A stretch of DNA of 64,000 nt from Bacteroidota bacterium (lineage in GTDB: Bacteria > Bacteroidota > JABWAT01). Location of the stretch: assembly GCA_023151185.1 (NCBI GenBank), contig JAKLJL010000001.1, positions 558,001 through 622,000 on the forward strand, in the 5' to 3' direction. The translations under genes and the position numbers were made by a program. The stretch's first letter is position 1. Every line of letters begins with the position of its first letter. Below the pieces are notes generated by a model that saw only the letters and a program-made list of their open reading frames with translations, did no database searches and was not told where the DNA came from. Positions 44,126 to 52,571 of the stretch are shown here, piece after piece.

Positions 44126-45955
44126 ATGCACAAGGTTCTTGCTGTTTTAACACTTTTTTTGATTTCAAATTCAGCGATTGCAGCAAAACCGTATAAAGGT
44201 GCAGAATACCGGACCAAGGCGGCCTATCTGTATGGCCGCTTTGAAGTCAGAATGAAATCGACCCCCAATGAAGGTGTTCTGTCGACGTTTTTTACCTACT
44301 TCGACGGAACACCCGATAATCCCTGGGCGTCAGGAAAATGGAATGAAATTGATATTGAGATCATCGGCCGGTACAGGAATGATGTTCAGCTCAATACCAT
44401 CACCCCCAACCAGATCAGCCACGTAAGTCATATCTGGACCGATTTTGATCCTGCCCAGGATTACCACACCTACTCGATTGAATGGACTCCCGACTACGTA
44501 AGCTGGTTTATTGACGGTGTTCTTGTCAGAAAACAAACGGGCGAACACATCAGCACACTGGTTTATCCCCAGAAAATCATGATGAATACCTGGAATCCGG
44601 AGTATAAGGACTGGGTCGGAACATTTGAACCTAAAAGCCTGCCTGCTTTCACTTACTATGACTGGGTCAGTTACTCTTCCTATACACCTGGAACCGGAAC
44701 TACAGGTGAAGGGAACAACTTTACTCCGGAATGGACGGATTCCCTGACCGCTTTTGATGCCGACAGATGGGAAAAAGCAACACACACCTTTATTGGCAAC
44801 AACTGTGACTTTGTTACTGCAAATGCTGTTTTTGATAACGGCAAACTGGTTCTTTGCCTCACCGATGCCGTCAATACCGGATACAAGGATGTATTGCCGC
44901 CGTCATTGACCGGTGCTGTTCTTACCGACTCAACCCTGTCTATCCGGTACAGTGAACCGGTTTCTGCAGAAAAAGCACTGGTTCCCGGCAATTACCAAAT
45001 TCCCGGATTGACAGTTAAAGAAATTAAAAAAACAAAAGATCCGGCCGTTTTTAATCTCCAGGTTTCAAAACCGGACGTGGCCAAGTCGTATAAACTCTAT
45101 GCAATCGGTCAAACGGACCTGTTTTCTGCTCCCAATACCATGGCTACTTCTCAACTTACTGTCACCCAGATTCCCAAACCAACCTTTCCGTTATACATCA
45201 ACGCCGGTGGGGCAAAGGCTGCTTACCAATATAAAGCCGACAAAACTTTTGCCTTTAATACTGATTTCGGCGGGTCTGACGGGAAACTGTTAACCTTTTC
45301 GGGTGCAGTAAAGGGAACTGAACTGGATTCTGTTTATCTCTACGACCGTGATAACCTGGCCATGTATCAGGTCAGGGTTCCTCCTGGTAAGTACCGGGCG
45401 GTTCTGATGTTTGCCGAAAAGTATTATACCTCATCGGGAAAGCGGATCATGGATATTACGGTTGAAGGGTCTGCCCTGCAAAAAAAGGGAATCGACGTGT
45501 ATTCAAAGGTTGCTGACTGGACCGCTTATGATGTCAGTTTCGGTCCGGTTGAAGTAACAGACGGGATTCTCGATATTCATTTTTCGTCCGTGGTCGGGTA
45601 TCCGATTTTATCCGGAATCCGGGTTGATTATTTTGGTCCGGCTACCCATGTTGAAACCGGAAGTACGGCCATTCCCGACAAGCTTGAACTGATCGGGAAT
45701 TACCCCAACCCCTTTAATGGTACCACCACTTTCCGATTTTTGTCTTCACGCCGTGAACCCGCAGCCATTAAAATATTCGATACTCTGGGGCGCCAGATTT
45801 ATGAAGGATTTGCAGGAAACACCTCTGCGGATGAACAAACCTTCCAGTGGTCTGCCAGGACAACGGCCGGGCAGGGCATTGCCTCCGGAACTTATTTCTG
45901 CCGGATTACTTCCGGGGAAAAATCACTTGTAGTTCCCGTCGTTTATATAAAATAA
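44126..45955 (+). CDS. Circularly permuted GH16 beta-1,3-1,4-glucanase with T9SS tail
   Basis: After the signal peptide (609 aa in all) the protein starts at the part of lichenase that is internal in Bacillus enzymes: GAEYRTKAAYLYGRFEVRM, then catalytic WNEIDIEIIG (E74 nucleophile, D76, E78 acid/base) and IMMNTWNPEYKDWVG. The usual N-terminal strand follows only at about 199-248 (FTPEWTDSLTAFDADRWEKA, DNGKLVLCLTD). This is the order known from Fibrobacter succinogenes glucanase. An Ig-like domain, a malectin-like module (INAGGAKAAYQYKADKTF, then MFAEKYYTSSGKRIMDI) and a T9SS tail (GNYPNPFNGTTTFRF) follow. It probably cuts mixed-linkage glucan at the surface. Confidence 0.88.
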   Translation: MHKVLAVLTLFLISNSAIAAKPYKGAEYRTKAAYLYGRFEVRMKSTPNEGVLSTFFTYFDGTPDNPWASGKWNEIDIEIIGRYRNDVQLNTITPNQISHVSHIWTDFDPAQDYHTYSIEWTPDYVSWFIDGVLVRKQTGEHISTLVYPQKIMMNTWNPEYKDWVGTFEPKSLPAFTYYDWVSYSSYTPGTGTTGEGNNFTPEWTDSLTAFDADRWEKATHTFIGNNCDFVTANAVFDNGKLVLCLTDAVNTGYKDVLPPSLTGAVLTDSTLSIRYSEPVSAEKALVPGNYQIPGLTVKEIKKTKDPAVFNLQVSKPDVAKSYKLYAIGQTDLFSAPNTMATSQLTVTQIPKPTFPLYINAGGAKAAYQYKADKTFAFNTDFGGSDGKLLTFSGAVKGTELDSVYLYDRDNLAMYQVRVPPGKYRAVLMFAEKYYTSSGKRIMDITVEGSALQKKGIDVYSKVADWTAYDVSFGPVEVTDGILDIHFSSVVGYPILSGIRVDYFGPATHVETGSTAIPDKLELIGNYPNPFNGTTTFRFLSSRREPAAIKIFDTLGRQIYEGFAGNTSADEQTFQWSARTTAGQGIASGTYFCRITSGEKSLVVPVVYIK

Positions 45956-45970
45956 AAAACAGGATCTGTC

Positions 45971-48304
45971 ATGAAACGTTTCAGTTCACTCTTCCTTTTT
46001 CTGGGATCTGCCGGACTTGCTTTACAGGTCCAGGCTCAGGAAGCTACTTTGCAGGCAACCTTTTCCCTGAAAACAGTAAACGGAGTAACCGTTCCCGTAC
46101 AAAACGGACTGGCGGTTCCTTCCTTTGACGGGCAGAACCGGCCGGTGATATCGCTCAACGGGACCTGGAAAAAGCAAAGAGTCACAGCCAATGATGCACT
46201 AACCCTGATTAAAAGAACCCCTGAGGCCATTGCTGCCCTTGAAACTGAATCAGATGGCCGGTATCAGACCGATTATGATGATTCAGCCTGGGAAACCAAA
46301 ACCCTGCCCGGCGTCGAAAATACACTGAACGGGTATGAAACTGTACCTGAATATTATGAAGACGGAGTTTGGTACCGGAAATCCTTTTTTGTAGAAGAAA
46401 GTTTAAAGGTTAAAAAGGCGGTTCTGAAGTTTCTGGCTGTGAATTATGTGGGTGATGTCTGGATTAACGGAAAGTATGTGGGCTACCATGAGGGCGGATA
46501 TACTCCTTTTGCGTTTAATGTGACCTCCTTTCTCAATTTCGGAGCTGAGAATAAACTCGCCGTCCGGGTTGACAATCCGGCATGGGGGACCCGGAATGAC
46601 ATCGTTCCCTACGGAAAGGTTGACTGGTTCAACTATACCGGAATCATCCACGATGTCACACTGGAATTTGTTCCTTCCGTTCATATTGTCAGGACGGACG
46701 TTGTTCCGCAGTCAGTTGACGGAACACTTTCCGTTAAACTGGTTGCCGGATCAGAAAACCAGGACGGTGGTTCCTTCACTGCTGAAGTAACTGCCTATCA
46801 GGCGTCGGTCACGGCAGCAAACCGGCTGTCCTTTTTTGCTAGTGATCTGGTTGGAACTCCGGTTACCCTGACAGGTGAAACCACTTTTCCGGTCTCCTTT
46901 TCGTCAGGGGATTCTCTTGCAGCTGTCGAAAAAACGCTGACGATTCCAAAACCCAGGTTATGGGTCCCAAAATCCCCCTCTTTATATATTCTGAAAGTTG
47001 TCCTGAAGAAAGACGGGACGGCCGTTGATGAGTATTACACCCAGTTCGGAATCCGGACAGTAACCGCATCAGGAAATAAAATTCTTCTGAACGGGGTTGT
47101 GACGTTTTTCCCAGGTGTGGCCCGCCACGAAGACCATCCGGATTATGGCCGGTCAGTTCCACCTTCTGTGACCTGGTCTGATTTTGAACTGATTAAAAGT
47201 CTGAATGTGACGATGGTCAGAACCTCTCACTATCCCAACCATCCGTATGTGTATCAGGCTGCAGACCGGATCGGACTTGCAATTGTTGAAGAAATTCCGG
47301 TTTGGCAGTTCGACCGGCCAGAAAATTTTATCATCCAGAATGAACGGAGAAAAATTGCCCACCAGATGTGGCGTGAAATGATTTTCAGAGACTTCAACCG
47401 ACCGTCCATTTTTCTCTGGAGCGGTCAGAATGAAAGCCTTGAACTGACCAACCGGACGGTTTTCCTCCAATCGATCCATCAGGACCTGGATACCAATTAC
47501 CCGGATGGCCGTTTGGTGACACAATCTGCCGCAGCTGACCGTCCCGGCCCCGAAGACACAAGTCAGGATGTTGTGGATGTCGCAGGATGGACCATGTATT
47601 TTGGTGTGTTCTATGGCAATAAAGCCGAACCGGATACAAAGGCCTTCCTTTCTGCTGCTCAGAAGGCCCACCCGCAAAAGCCCATTTTAAACACGGAATA
47701 TGGTATCTGGGATACAGAAAGCCACAATGCCCAGCAAAAGCAAAATGAAGTATTTGATAATACTTTCAGAGCACTTGAAGCTTATGCAGCCAGAAATAAA
47801 TCCGGAAAAGTTGCAGATACAACAGCCGTCATGGCTGCAACCTGGTGGTGTGTTTTCGATTGGTACCGGCATGGATCCGGAGCCGGAAATACAGGATTCC
47901 AAACCATGGGACTTTATCAGATGAACCGGACGACAGCCAAAACAGTTGCTTCCACTCTGAAAACCAGGTACTCCATTTATGCGTTGACCCAGCCGGTAAA
48001 TACAGTTGTAGCAGCAGAGCAATCACCAGATGGATTTGATCTTGAGCCAGCCTATCCGAATCCGTTTAACCCGGAAACAACTATCGGATTTACCCTGACG
48101 GAATCCAGCCCTGTTACCCTCACAGTTTTTGATGTGACCGGAAGGGAAATTGCGGTACTGATCAGCGAAACGCTGCCGGCCGGGCATCACGTCCATCATT
48201 TCAATGCAGCCCAATCCGGCATTCCGCTTGGTTCCGGACTTTATTTTTACCGCCTTTCTACCCCGGCAACATCCAAAACTGCCAAAATGATTCTGATCAA
48301 ATAA
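45971..48304 (+). CDS. GH2-family glycoside hydrolase with T9SS tail
   Basis: The 777-aa protein has a signal peptide (LALQVQAQ) and a sugar-binding jelly roll with WYRKSFFVEE and DVWINGKYVGYHEGGYTPF. An Ig-like immunoglobulin domain and a TIM barrel follow. Catalytic candidates are E488 in LWSGQNESL (acid/base) and E576 in PILNTEYGIW (nucleophile). The family includes beta-galactosidase, beta-glucuronidase and beta-mannosidase, and the motifs do not decide among them. The C-terminus is a T9SS tail (AYPNPFNPETTIGFTL ... AKMILIK), so it acts on the cell surface. It begins 15 nt after the GH16 gene. Confidence 0.88.
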   Translation: MKRFSSLFLFLGSAGLALQVQAQEATLQATFSLKTVNGVTVPVQNGLAVPSFDGQNRPVISLNGTWKKQRVTANDALTLIKRTPEAIAALETESDGRYQTDYDDSAWETKTLPGVENTLNGYETVPEYYEDGVWYRKSFFVEESLKVKKAVLKFLAVNYVGDVWINGKYVGYHEGGYTPFAFNVTSFLNFGAENKLAVRVDNPAWGTRNDIVPYGKVDWFNYTGIIHDVTLEFVPSVHIVRTDVVPQSVDGTLSVKLVAGSENQDGGSFTAEVTAYQASVTAANRLSFFASDLVGTPVTLTGETTFPVSFSSGDSLAAVEKTLTIPKPRLWVPKSPSLYILKVVLKKDGTAVDEYYTQFGIRTVTASGNKILLNGVVTFFPGVARHEDHPDYGRSVPPSVTWSDFELIKSLNVTMVRTSHYPNHPYVYQAADRIGLAIVEEIPVWQFDRPENFIIQNERRKIAHQMWREMIFRDFNRPSIFLWSGQNESLELTNRTVFLQSIHQDLDTNYPDGRLVTQSAAADRPGPEDTSQDVVDVAGWTMYFGVFYGNKAEPDTKAFLSAAQKAHPQKPILNTEYGIWDTESHNAQQKQNEVFDNTFRALEAYAARNKSGKVADTTAVMAATWWCVFDWYRHGSGAGNTGFQTMGLYQMNRTTAKTVASTLKTRYSIYALTQPVNTVVAAEQSPDGFDLEPAYPNPFNPETTIGFTLTESSPVTLTVFDVTGREIAVLISETLPAGHHVHHFNAAQSGIPLGSGLYFYRLSTPATSKTAKMILIK

Positions 48305-48317
48305 CTACGGAAATATG

Positions 48318-50534
48318 ATGAAAAAACTATCTCTGATCACCTTTATTCTGTTGATGGCAATGAACCTCTTTTCCCAGACAACCCAAACCCAGGTTAAAGA
48401 CCTGGTATCCAAAATGACCCTCGAAGAAAAAGTCGGGCAAATGACCCAGGTTACCTTCGATGTGATCGGGAAACCGGAAAATGAAAATGACGGATTCCCG
48501 GTGGATATGAAAAAACTGGAAACAGCCATTCTGACCTATCATGTCGGGTCTATACTGAATACTCCCTACAACAAAGCCCAAACGGTTGAAACCTGGAACA
48601 AAATTATCTCTACCGTGCAGGATGTATCAAAGAAAACCCGTCTTCAGATTCCGGTGCTTTATGGAATTGATGCCATTCACGGTACGACCTACACCCGGGG
48701 TGGTACCCTGTTTCCGCAGGCAATCAATATGGGAGCCACCTTTAATCCGGAACTCAGCCGTGCAGCCGGTGCTGTAACAGCTAGAGAAATGAAAGCCTCC
48801 GGAATGACCTGGAATTTTTACCCGGTTCTTGATATTGGCCGTCAGCCACTCTGGAGCCGGTTCTGGGAAACTTACGGTGAAGATGTTCATGTTGCAGCCG
48901 TTCATGGGACTGCCTATATCGATGGTCATCAGGGAAGTGATTATTCCAAACCTGACAAAGCCCCGACCTGCATGAAACACTACACCGGTTACGGATTTCC
49001 TCTGAACGGAAAAGACAGAACTCCGGCCTGGATCGGTGAAAAAACCCTGCGTGAAATTTATCTGCCCTCCTTTGAAGCCGCCATTAAAGCCGGTTCGCCG
49101 ACGATCATGATCAATTCAGGTGAAATTGACGGAATTCCGGGTCATGCCAATTATCACTTACTGACTGAAATTCTGCGGGATGAACTCAAATTTGAAGGAA
49201 TTGCAGTTTCAGACTGGGAAGATATTGTGAGATTATATGCCCGGGATAAAGTGGCCGCTTCACCTGAAGAAGCCGTGAAAATGGCTGTCATGGCCGGTGT
49301 GGATATGAGTATGGTTCCCTACAATTTCAGTTTTTATGATATCCTGCTGAAACTGGCTAAAAACGGGGATGTTCCCATGAGCCGGATCGATGAAGCGGTT
49401 TCCCGGATTCTGAAAGTTAAAATCGAAAGCGGATTGCTCAGGGATCCCTATCCGCAAAAACAACTGATCAGTCAGTTTGCCAATAAAGAAGCTACTGAAC
49501 TGAATCTGGCTGCTGCCCGTGAATCGATAGTTCTCGCCAAAAATGAAAACCAGGTTCTTCCGCTGAAAAAGGATGCAAAAATTCTGGTTACCGGTCCGAC
49601 CGCAAATCTCCTTCAGGTCCTCAACGGCGGATGGACAGTGACCTGGCAGGGAGATGATGAACCGTTGTATCCACAGGAAAAACAAACTGTTCTTGAGGCT
49701 GTTCAGGCAGCGTCGAAGGGAACTGTGACTTATGTTGAAGGGACTACGTTCAATCAGTCTGTGAACATTCAGGAGGCGGTTACAAAAGCAGCTCTGAACG
49801 ATGTTATTCTGCTCTGTCTTGGTGAAAAAGCCTATTGTGAAACACCGGGAAATATCGAAAACCTGACCCTCGATCAAGCCCAGCTTGACCTTGCCTCAGC
49901 CCTGCTTGCCACCGGAAAACCGGTTATCCTTGTTTTGCTTGAAGGACGACCAAGAGTCATAACTCCGATCGCTGAAAAGGCTCAGGCTGTTGTTGTTGCC
50001 ATGCGTCCCGGAATGGAAGGTGCGGTTGCCCTTGCCGATATTTTATTCGGAAATTACAATCCGGATGCCAAACTGCCATTTTCTTATCCCAGAAATACCA
50101 ATGGATTTTCAACCTACGATTACAAACCGCTCGAAGTATACGACGGCAATGTGGTGAATCCGCTGTACCCATTCGGTCACGGACTCAGCTATACGACTTT
50201 TGAACTTTCCGGTCTGACTCTTGGAAAGAAGGAAATCAAACCGGGTGAAGGTCTGGAAGTCAGTGTTACAGTAAAAAATACCGGGACCCGCGCCGGGAAG
50301 GAATCAGTTCTGATTTATCTGAACGATCAGGCCGCCCAGGTCTCACGGCCTGTTAAGCAGCTAAAAGCGTTTAAAAAGGTTGCGCTTGCACCGGGTGAAA
50401 GCCAGGTTGTGAAATTTAAACTGACGGATGCTGACTTCTCCTATATCGGACTTAAAAACCACCGGATTGTTGAGCCCGGAAAGTTCACCGTCTTTTCTGG
50501 TACTCTGAAAGACGAATTTACCCTTTTACCCTGA
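48318..50534 (+). CDS. GH3-family beta-glucosidase
   Basis: ATG 48318 has GGA 6 nt upstream, and the adjacent ATG at 48315 is possible. The roughly 738-aa protein has a signal peptide and the two-domain GH3 catalytic core. LYGIDAIHGTTY and KHYTGYGFPL bind the sugar, and FEGIAVSDWEDI carries the nucleophile (about D299). A C-terminal FnIII-like domain (LEVSVTVKNTGTRAGKESVLIYL) ends the protein. There is no T9SS tail, so a periplasmic location is likely. It would release glucose from cello- or laminari-oligosaccharides produced by the GH16 enzyme and imported by the receptor. Confidence 0.92.
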   Translation: MKKLSLITFILLMAMNLFSQTTQTQVKDLVSKMTLEEKVGQMTQVTFDVIGKPENENDGFPVDMKKLETAILTYHVGSILNTPYNKAQTVETWNKIISTVQDVSKKTRLQIPVLYGIDAIHGTTYTRGGTLFPQAINMGATFNPELSRAAGAVTAREMKASGMTWNFYPVLDIGRQPLWSRFWETYGEDVHVAAVHGTAYIDGHQGSDYSKPDKAPTCMKHYTGYGFPLNGKDRTPAWIGEKTLREIYLPSFEAAIKAGSPTIMINSGEIDGIPGHANYHLLTEILRDELKFEGIAVSDWEDIVRLYARDKVAASPEEAVKMAVMAGVDMSMVPYNFSFYDILLKLAKNGDVPMSRIDEAVSRILKVKIESGLLRDPYPQKQLISQFANKEATELNLAAARESIVLAKNENQVLPLKKDAKILVTGPTANLLQVLNGGWTVTWQGDDEPLYPQEKQTVLEAVQAASKGTVTYVEGTTFNQSVNIQEAVTKAALNDVILLCLGEKAYCETPGNIENLTLDQAQLDLASALLATGKPVILVLLEGRPRVITPIAEKAQAVVVAMRPGMEGAVALADILFGNYNPDAKLPFSYPRNTNGFSTYDYKPLEVYDGNVVNPLYPFGHGLSYTTFELSGLTLGKKEIKPGEGLEVSVTVKNTGTRAGKESVLIYLNDQAAQVSRPVKQLKAFKKVALAPGESQVVKFKLTDADFSYIGLKNHRIVEPGKFTVFSGTLKDEFTLLP

Positions 50535-50597
50535 TGTGAGGAGTTCCCGGCAGGGAGACCTGACGGGAGATGACTGAAAGCAGCAAAGCAGTTGACT

Positions 50598-52463
50598 ATG
50601 ATTCGGATTGTTTTTTCGTTTTTCCTGATTCTGGCGGTGACGGTTCCCGGATTTTCCCAGTCTGTGCCGGTGGTTCCGGATCCGGTTCTTGCCCGGGTTG
50701 GCGATCAGATCATTACCGGGAAGGATTTCACCCGCCGGTGGGAATTGAGTCCGCAGGTGGGAAGGGAACAATCAGGAAAAATGACGGAAAGCAGAAAGAA
50801 GCTGCTTTATACCCTGGCTTCCGAAAAACTCCTGGCCTTTCAGGGCGAAGAACTGGGAATTGATACAACCTGGCTCTTCAGACGGCAGTTGAAAAGTATG
50901 GAGGAAATCTGGATCCGGGATCAGGTTTACAAGGCAGATATTGAAAGCCGGGTGAACGTTACTCCCGCCATGTTACAGGAAGCACTGCGCAGGTCAGAAT
51001 CCTGGGTCAAAGTTAATTTCCTTCATTCCGGATCAGAAGACAGCATCCGGGCTTTAAGGGTCCTGATACTGGCAGGAACTCCATTTGATTCCCTTTTGAA
51101 AAACCGGCCTGAAAAAAAGGAACAACCTGGTTATTTCGAGGTTACTTACGGCAAAATGGAACCGGAGGCTGAAGATGCCGTTTTCAAGCTTTCAAAGGGA
51201 GAAATTTCGCAGCCGGTTAAAAGACCCAATGGCTATTTTGTTTTTTACTGCCGCGAAACTGGAAATTACCCGCCCAAAACCGGAGAAGCACTCAAGGCAC
51301 TTGAAAGAAAACTCAGGGATATGGTTCATATCCGGGAATCGGATACCTATTACCAGGAATTCATGCGGTCCTTTTTTAAAGGGAAAAACCTGACGACCGA
51401 CGGAAAGTTGTATAAAAGTCTTTCAAATAAACTGGCTGACAGACTTTCTTTTATATTTTCCACCCTGAACACAAAAAAAATCGACAAACCGGTCGGACTT
51501 CCTGCTGAGCAGTATCAGGAAATTGAAAAGGAATTTGGGCCCGATTCTCTGAATATGCGGTTTATCAAATATGACCCCTATCCGGTAACACTGCGCGATT
51601 TTCTGTACGATTTACAGTTCCGGGGATTTGGAGTAACTTCGGGGAATAAATCCTCGATAAAAAAAGCTTTTCATTCAACCGTTGAGATCATGGTCAGAGA
51701 TGCGGCAATTCATGCCGAGGGGTATAAAAGAGGCTATCAGAACAATCCGGAAGTCAAATCTTACCTCGAGGAACACCGGATGAATATGCTTTCCGAAAAA
51801 GTTAAAGGACGGGTGTTCAGCAAAGTTTCGGTTTCGGATTCTGAAATTAAAGAAGCCTGGGAAAAGCAAATTATGCGCCAGGCAGACACCCTTGCACTTA
51901 ATGCACTCGAAATTCAGACTTCATCAGAAGATCAGGTTCAGCTTATTCTGGCAGAGCTTCAGGCCGGGACGGACTTTATTTCTGTTGCTGAACGGTATAA
52001 CGAAAACGGAATTTTGGCAGAAAGAAAATTTGAGACTGGCTTTTTCGTTCCCTCTCAACGGCCACTTGCAGGTCAAAACCTTGCCGGGATCGAGCCCGGT
52101 GAAGTAACAGGACCGGTCAGACAGGGCAGTTTGTATTCACTATTTAAATTACTTGATAAAAAACGGGTTTTCCTGGGGAAAAATGATCCCCAAAAACCAT
52201 TGGATCAGGTTTACACCGAGGTTAAGGCCAAGCTCTGGGAAAAGAAATACCTGAAAAACCTGACTGAACTCACCCTTCAGTCAGCAAAAAAGCATGGGCT
52301 GGAACTGGATGAAAAGGCGCTTGATTCTCTGCCGCTGACCTCTGTAAATCTTGCTGCGTTTCAGGAAATGGGGTTTGGCGGCAAAATTATGGCAGCCCCT
52401 TACACGAGTGAATTTACTGAGTGGGTAACCGACTGGAAGAAATCGGAGACACCGGCACCCTGA
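50598..52463 (+). CDS. SurA-like periplasmic peptidyl-prolyl isomerase with two parvulin domains
   Basis: ATG 50598 gives a signal peptide (IVFSFFLILAVTVPGFSQ) and 621 aa, while the TTG at 50592 is less likely. An N-terminal chaperone region (VARVGDQIITGKDF-like) precedes a first parvulin domain (KPKLGKGEIS-like segment: AVFKLSKGEISQPVKRPNG). A second sits at about residues 430-530 (ALEIQTSSEDQVQLILAELQ, GLEPGEVTGPVRQG-like). This resembles SurA, which helps fold outer-membrane proteins. Its presence inside the polysaccharide locus suggests service to the receptor, the barrel or secreted enzymes. It lacks a lipobox. Confidence 0.75.
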   Translation: MIRIVFSFFLILAVTVPGFSQSVPVVPDPVLARVGDQIITGKDFTRRWELSPQVGREQSGKMTESRKKLLYTLASEKLLAFQGEELGIDTTWLFRRQLKSMEEIWIRDQVYKADIESRVNVTPAMLQEALRRSESWVKVNFLHSGSEDSIRALRVLILAGTPFDSLLKNRPEKKEQPGYFEVTYGKMEPEAEDAVFKLSKGEISQPVKRPNGYFVFYCRETGNYPPKTGEALKALERKLRDMVHIRESDTYYQEFMRSFFKGKNLTTDGKLYKSLSNKLADRLSFIFSTLNTKKIDKPVGLPAEQYQEIEKEFGPDSLNMRFIKYDPYPVTLRDFLYDLQFRGFGVTSGNKSSIKKAFHSTVEIMVRDAAIHAEGYKRGYQNNPEVKSYLEEHRMNMLSEKVKGRVFSKVSVSDSEIKEAWEKQIMRQADTLALNALEIQTSSEDQVQLILAELQAGTDFISVAERYNENGILAERKFETGFFVPSQRPLAGQNLAGIEPGEVTGPVRQGSLYSLFKLLDKKRVFLGKNDPQKPLDQVYTEVKAKLWEKKYLKNLTELTLQSAKKHGLELDEKALDSLPLTSVNLAAFQEMGFGGKIMAAPYTSEFTEWVTDWKKSETPAP

Positions 52464-52521
52464 AAAAATGGTTAAATTGTCCGGTTTTTAGACACCGGAA
52501 ACAAGAAGTCTTGATGAACGT

Positions 52522-52560
52522 GTTATTTTCGTTTCCTTCACCCTGAAAAAACGAAATAAC
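52522..52560. other. Inverted repeat upstream of the GH92 gene
   Basis: GTTATTTTCGTTT (52522-52534) pairs with AAACGAAATAAC (52549-52560), leaving one bulged base and a 14-nt loop. It ends 11 nt before the GH92 ATG. A smaller TCCGGT/ACCGGA hairpin lies about 20 nt earlier. The pair could be an operator or an mRNA structure, and no T-run marks it as a terminator. Confidence 0.45.
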
Positions 52561-52571
52561 CTTAAATAAAA

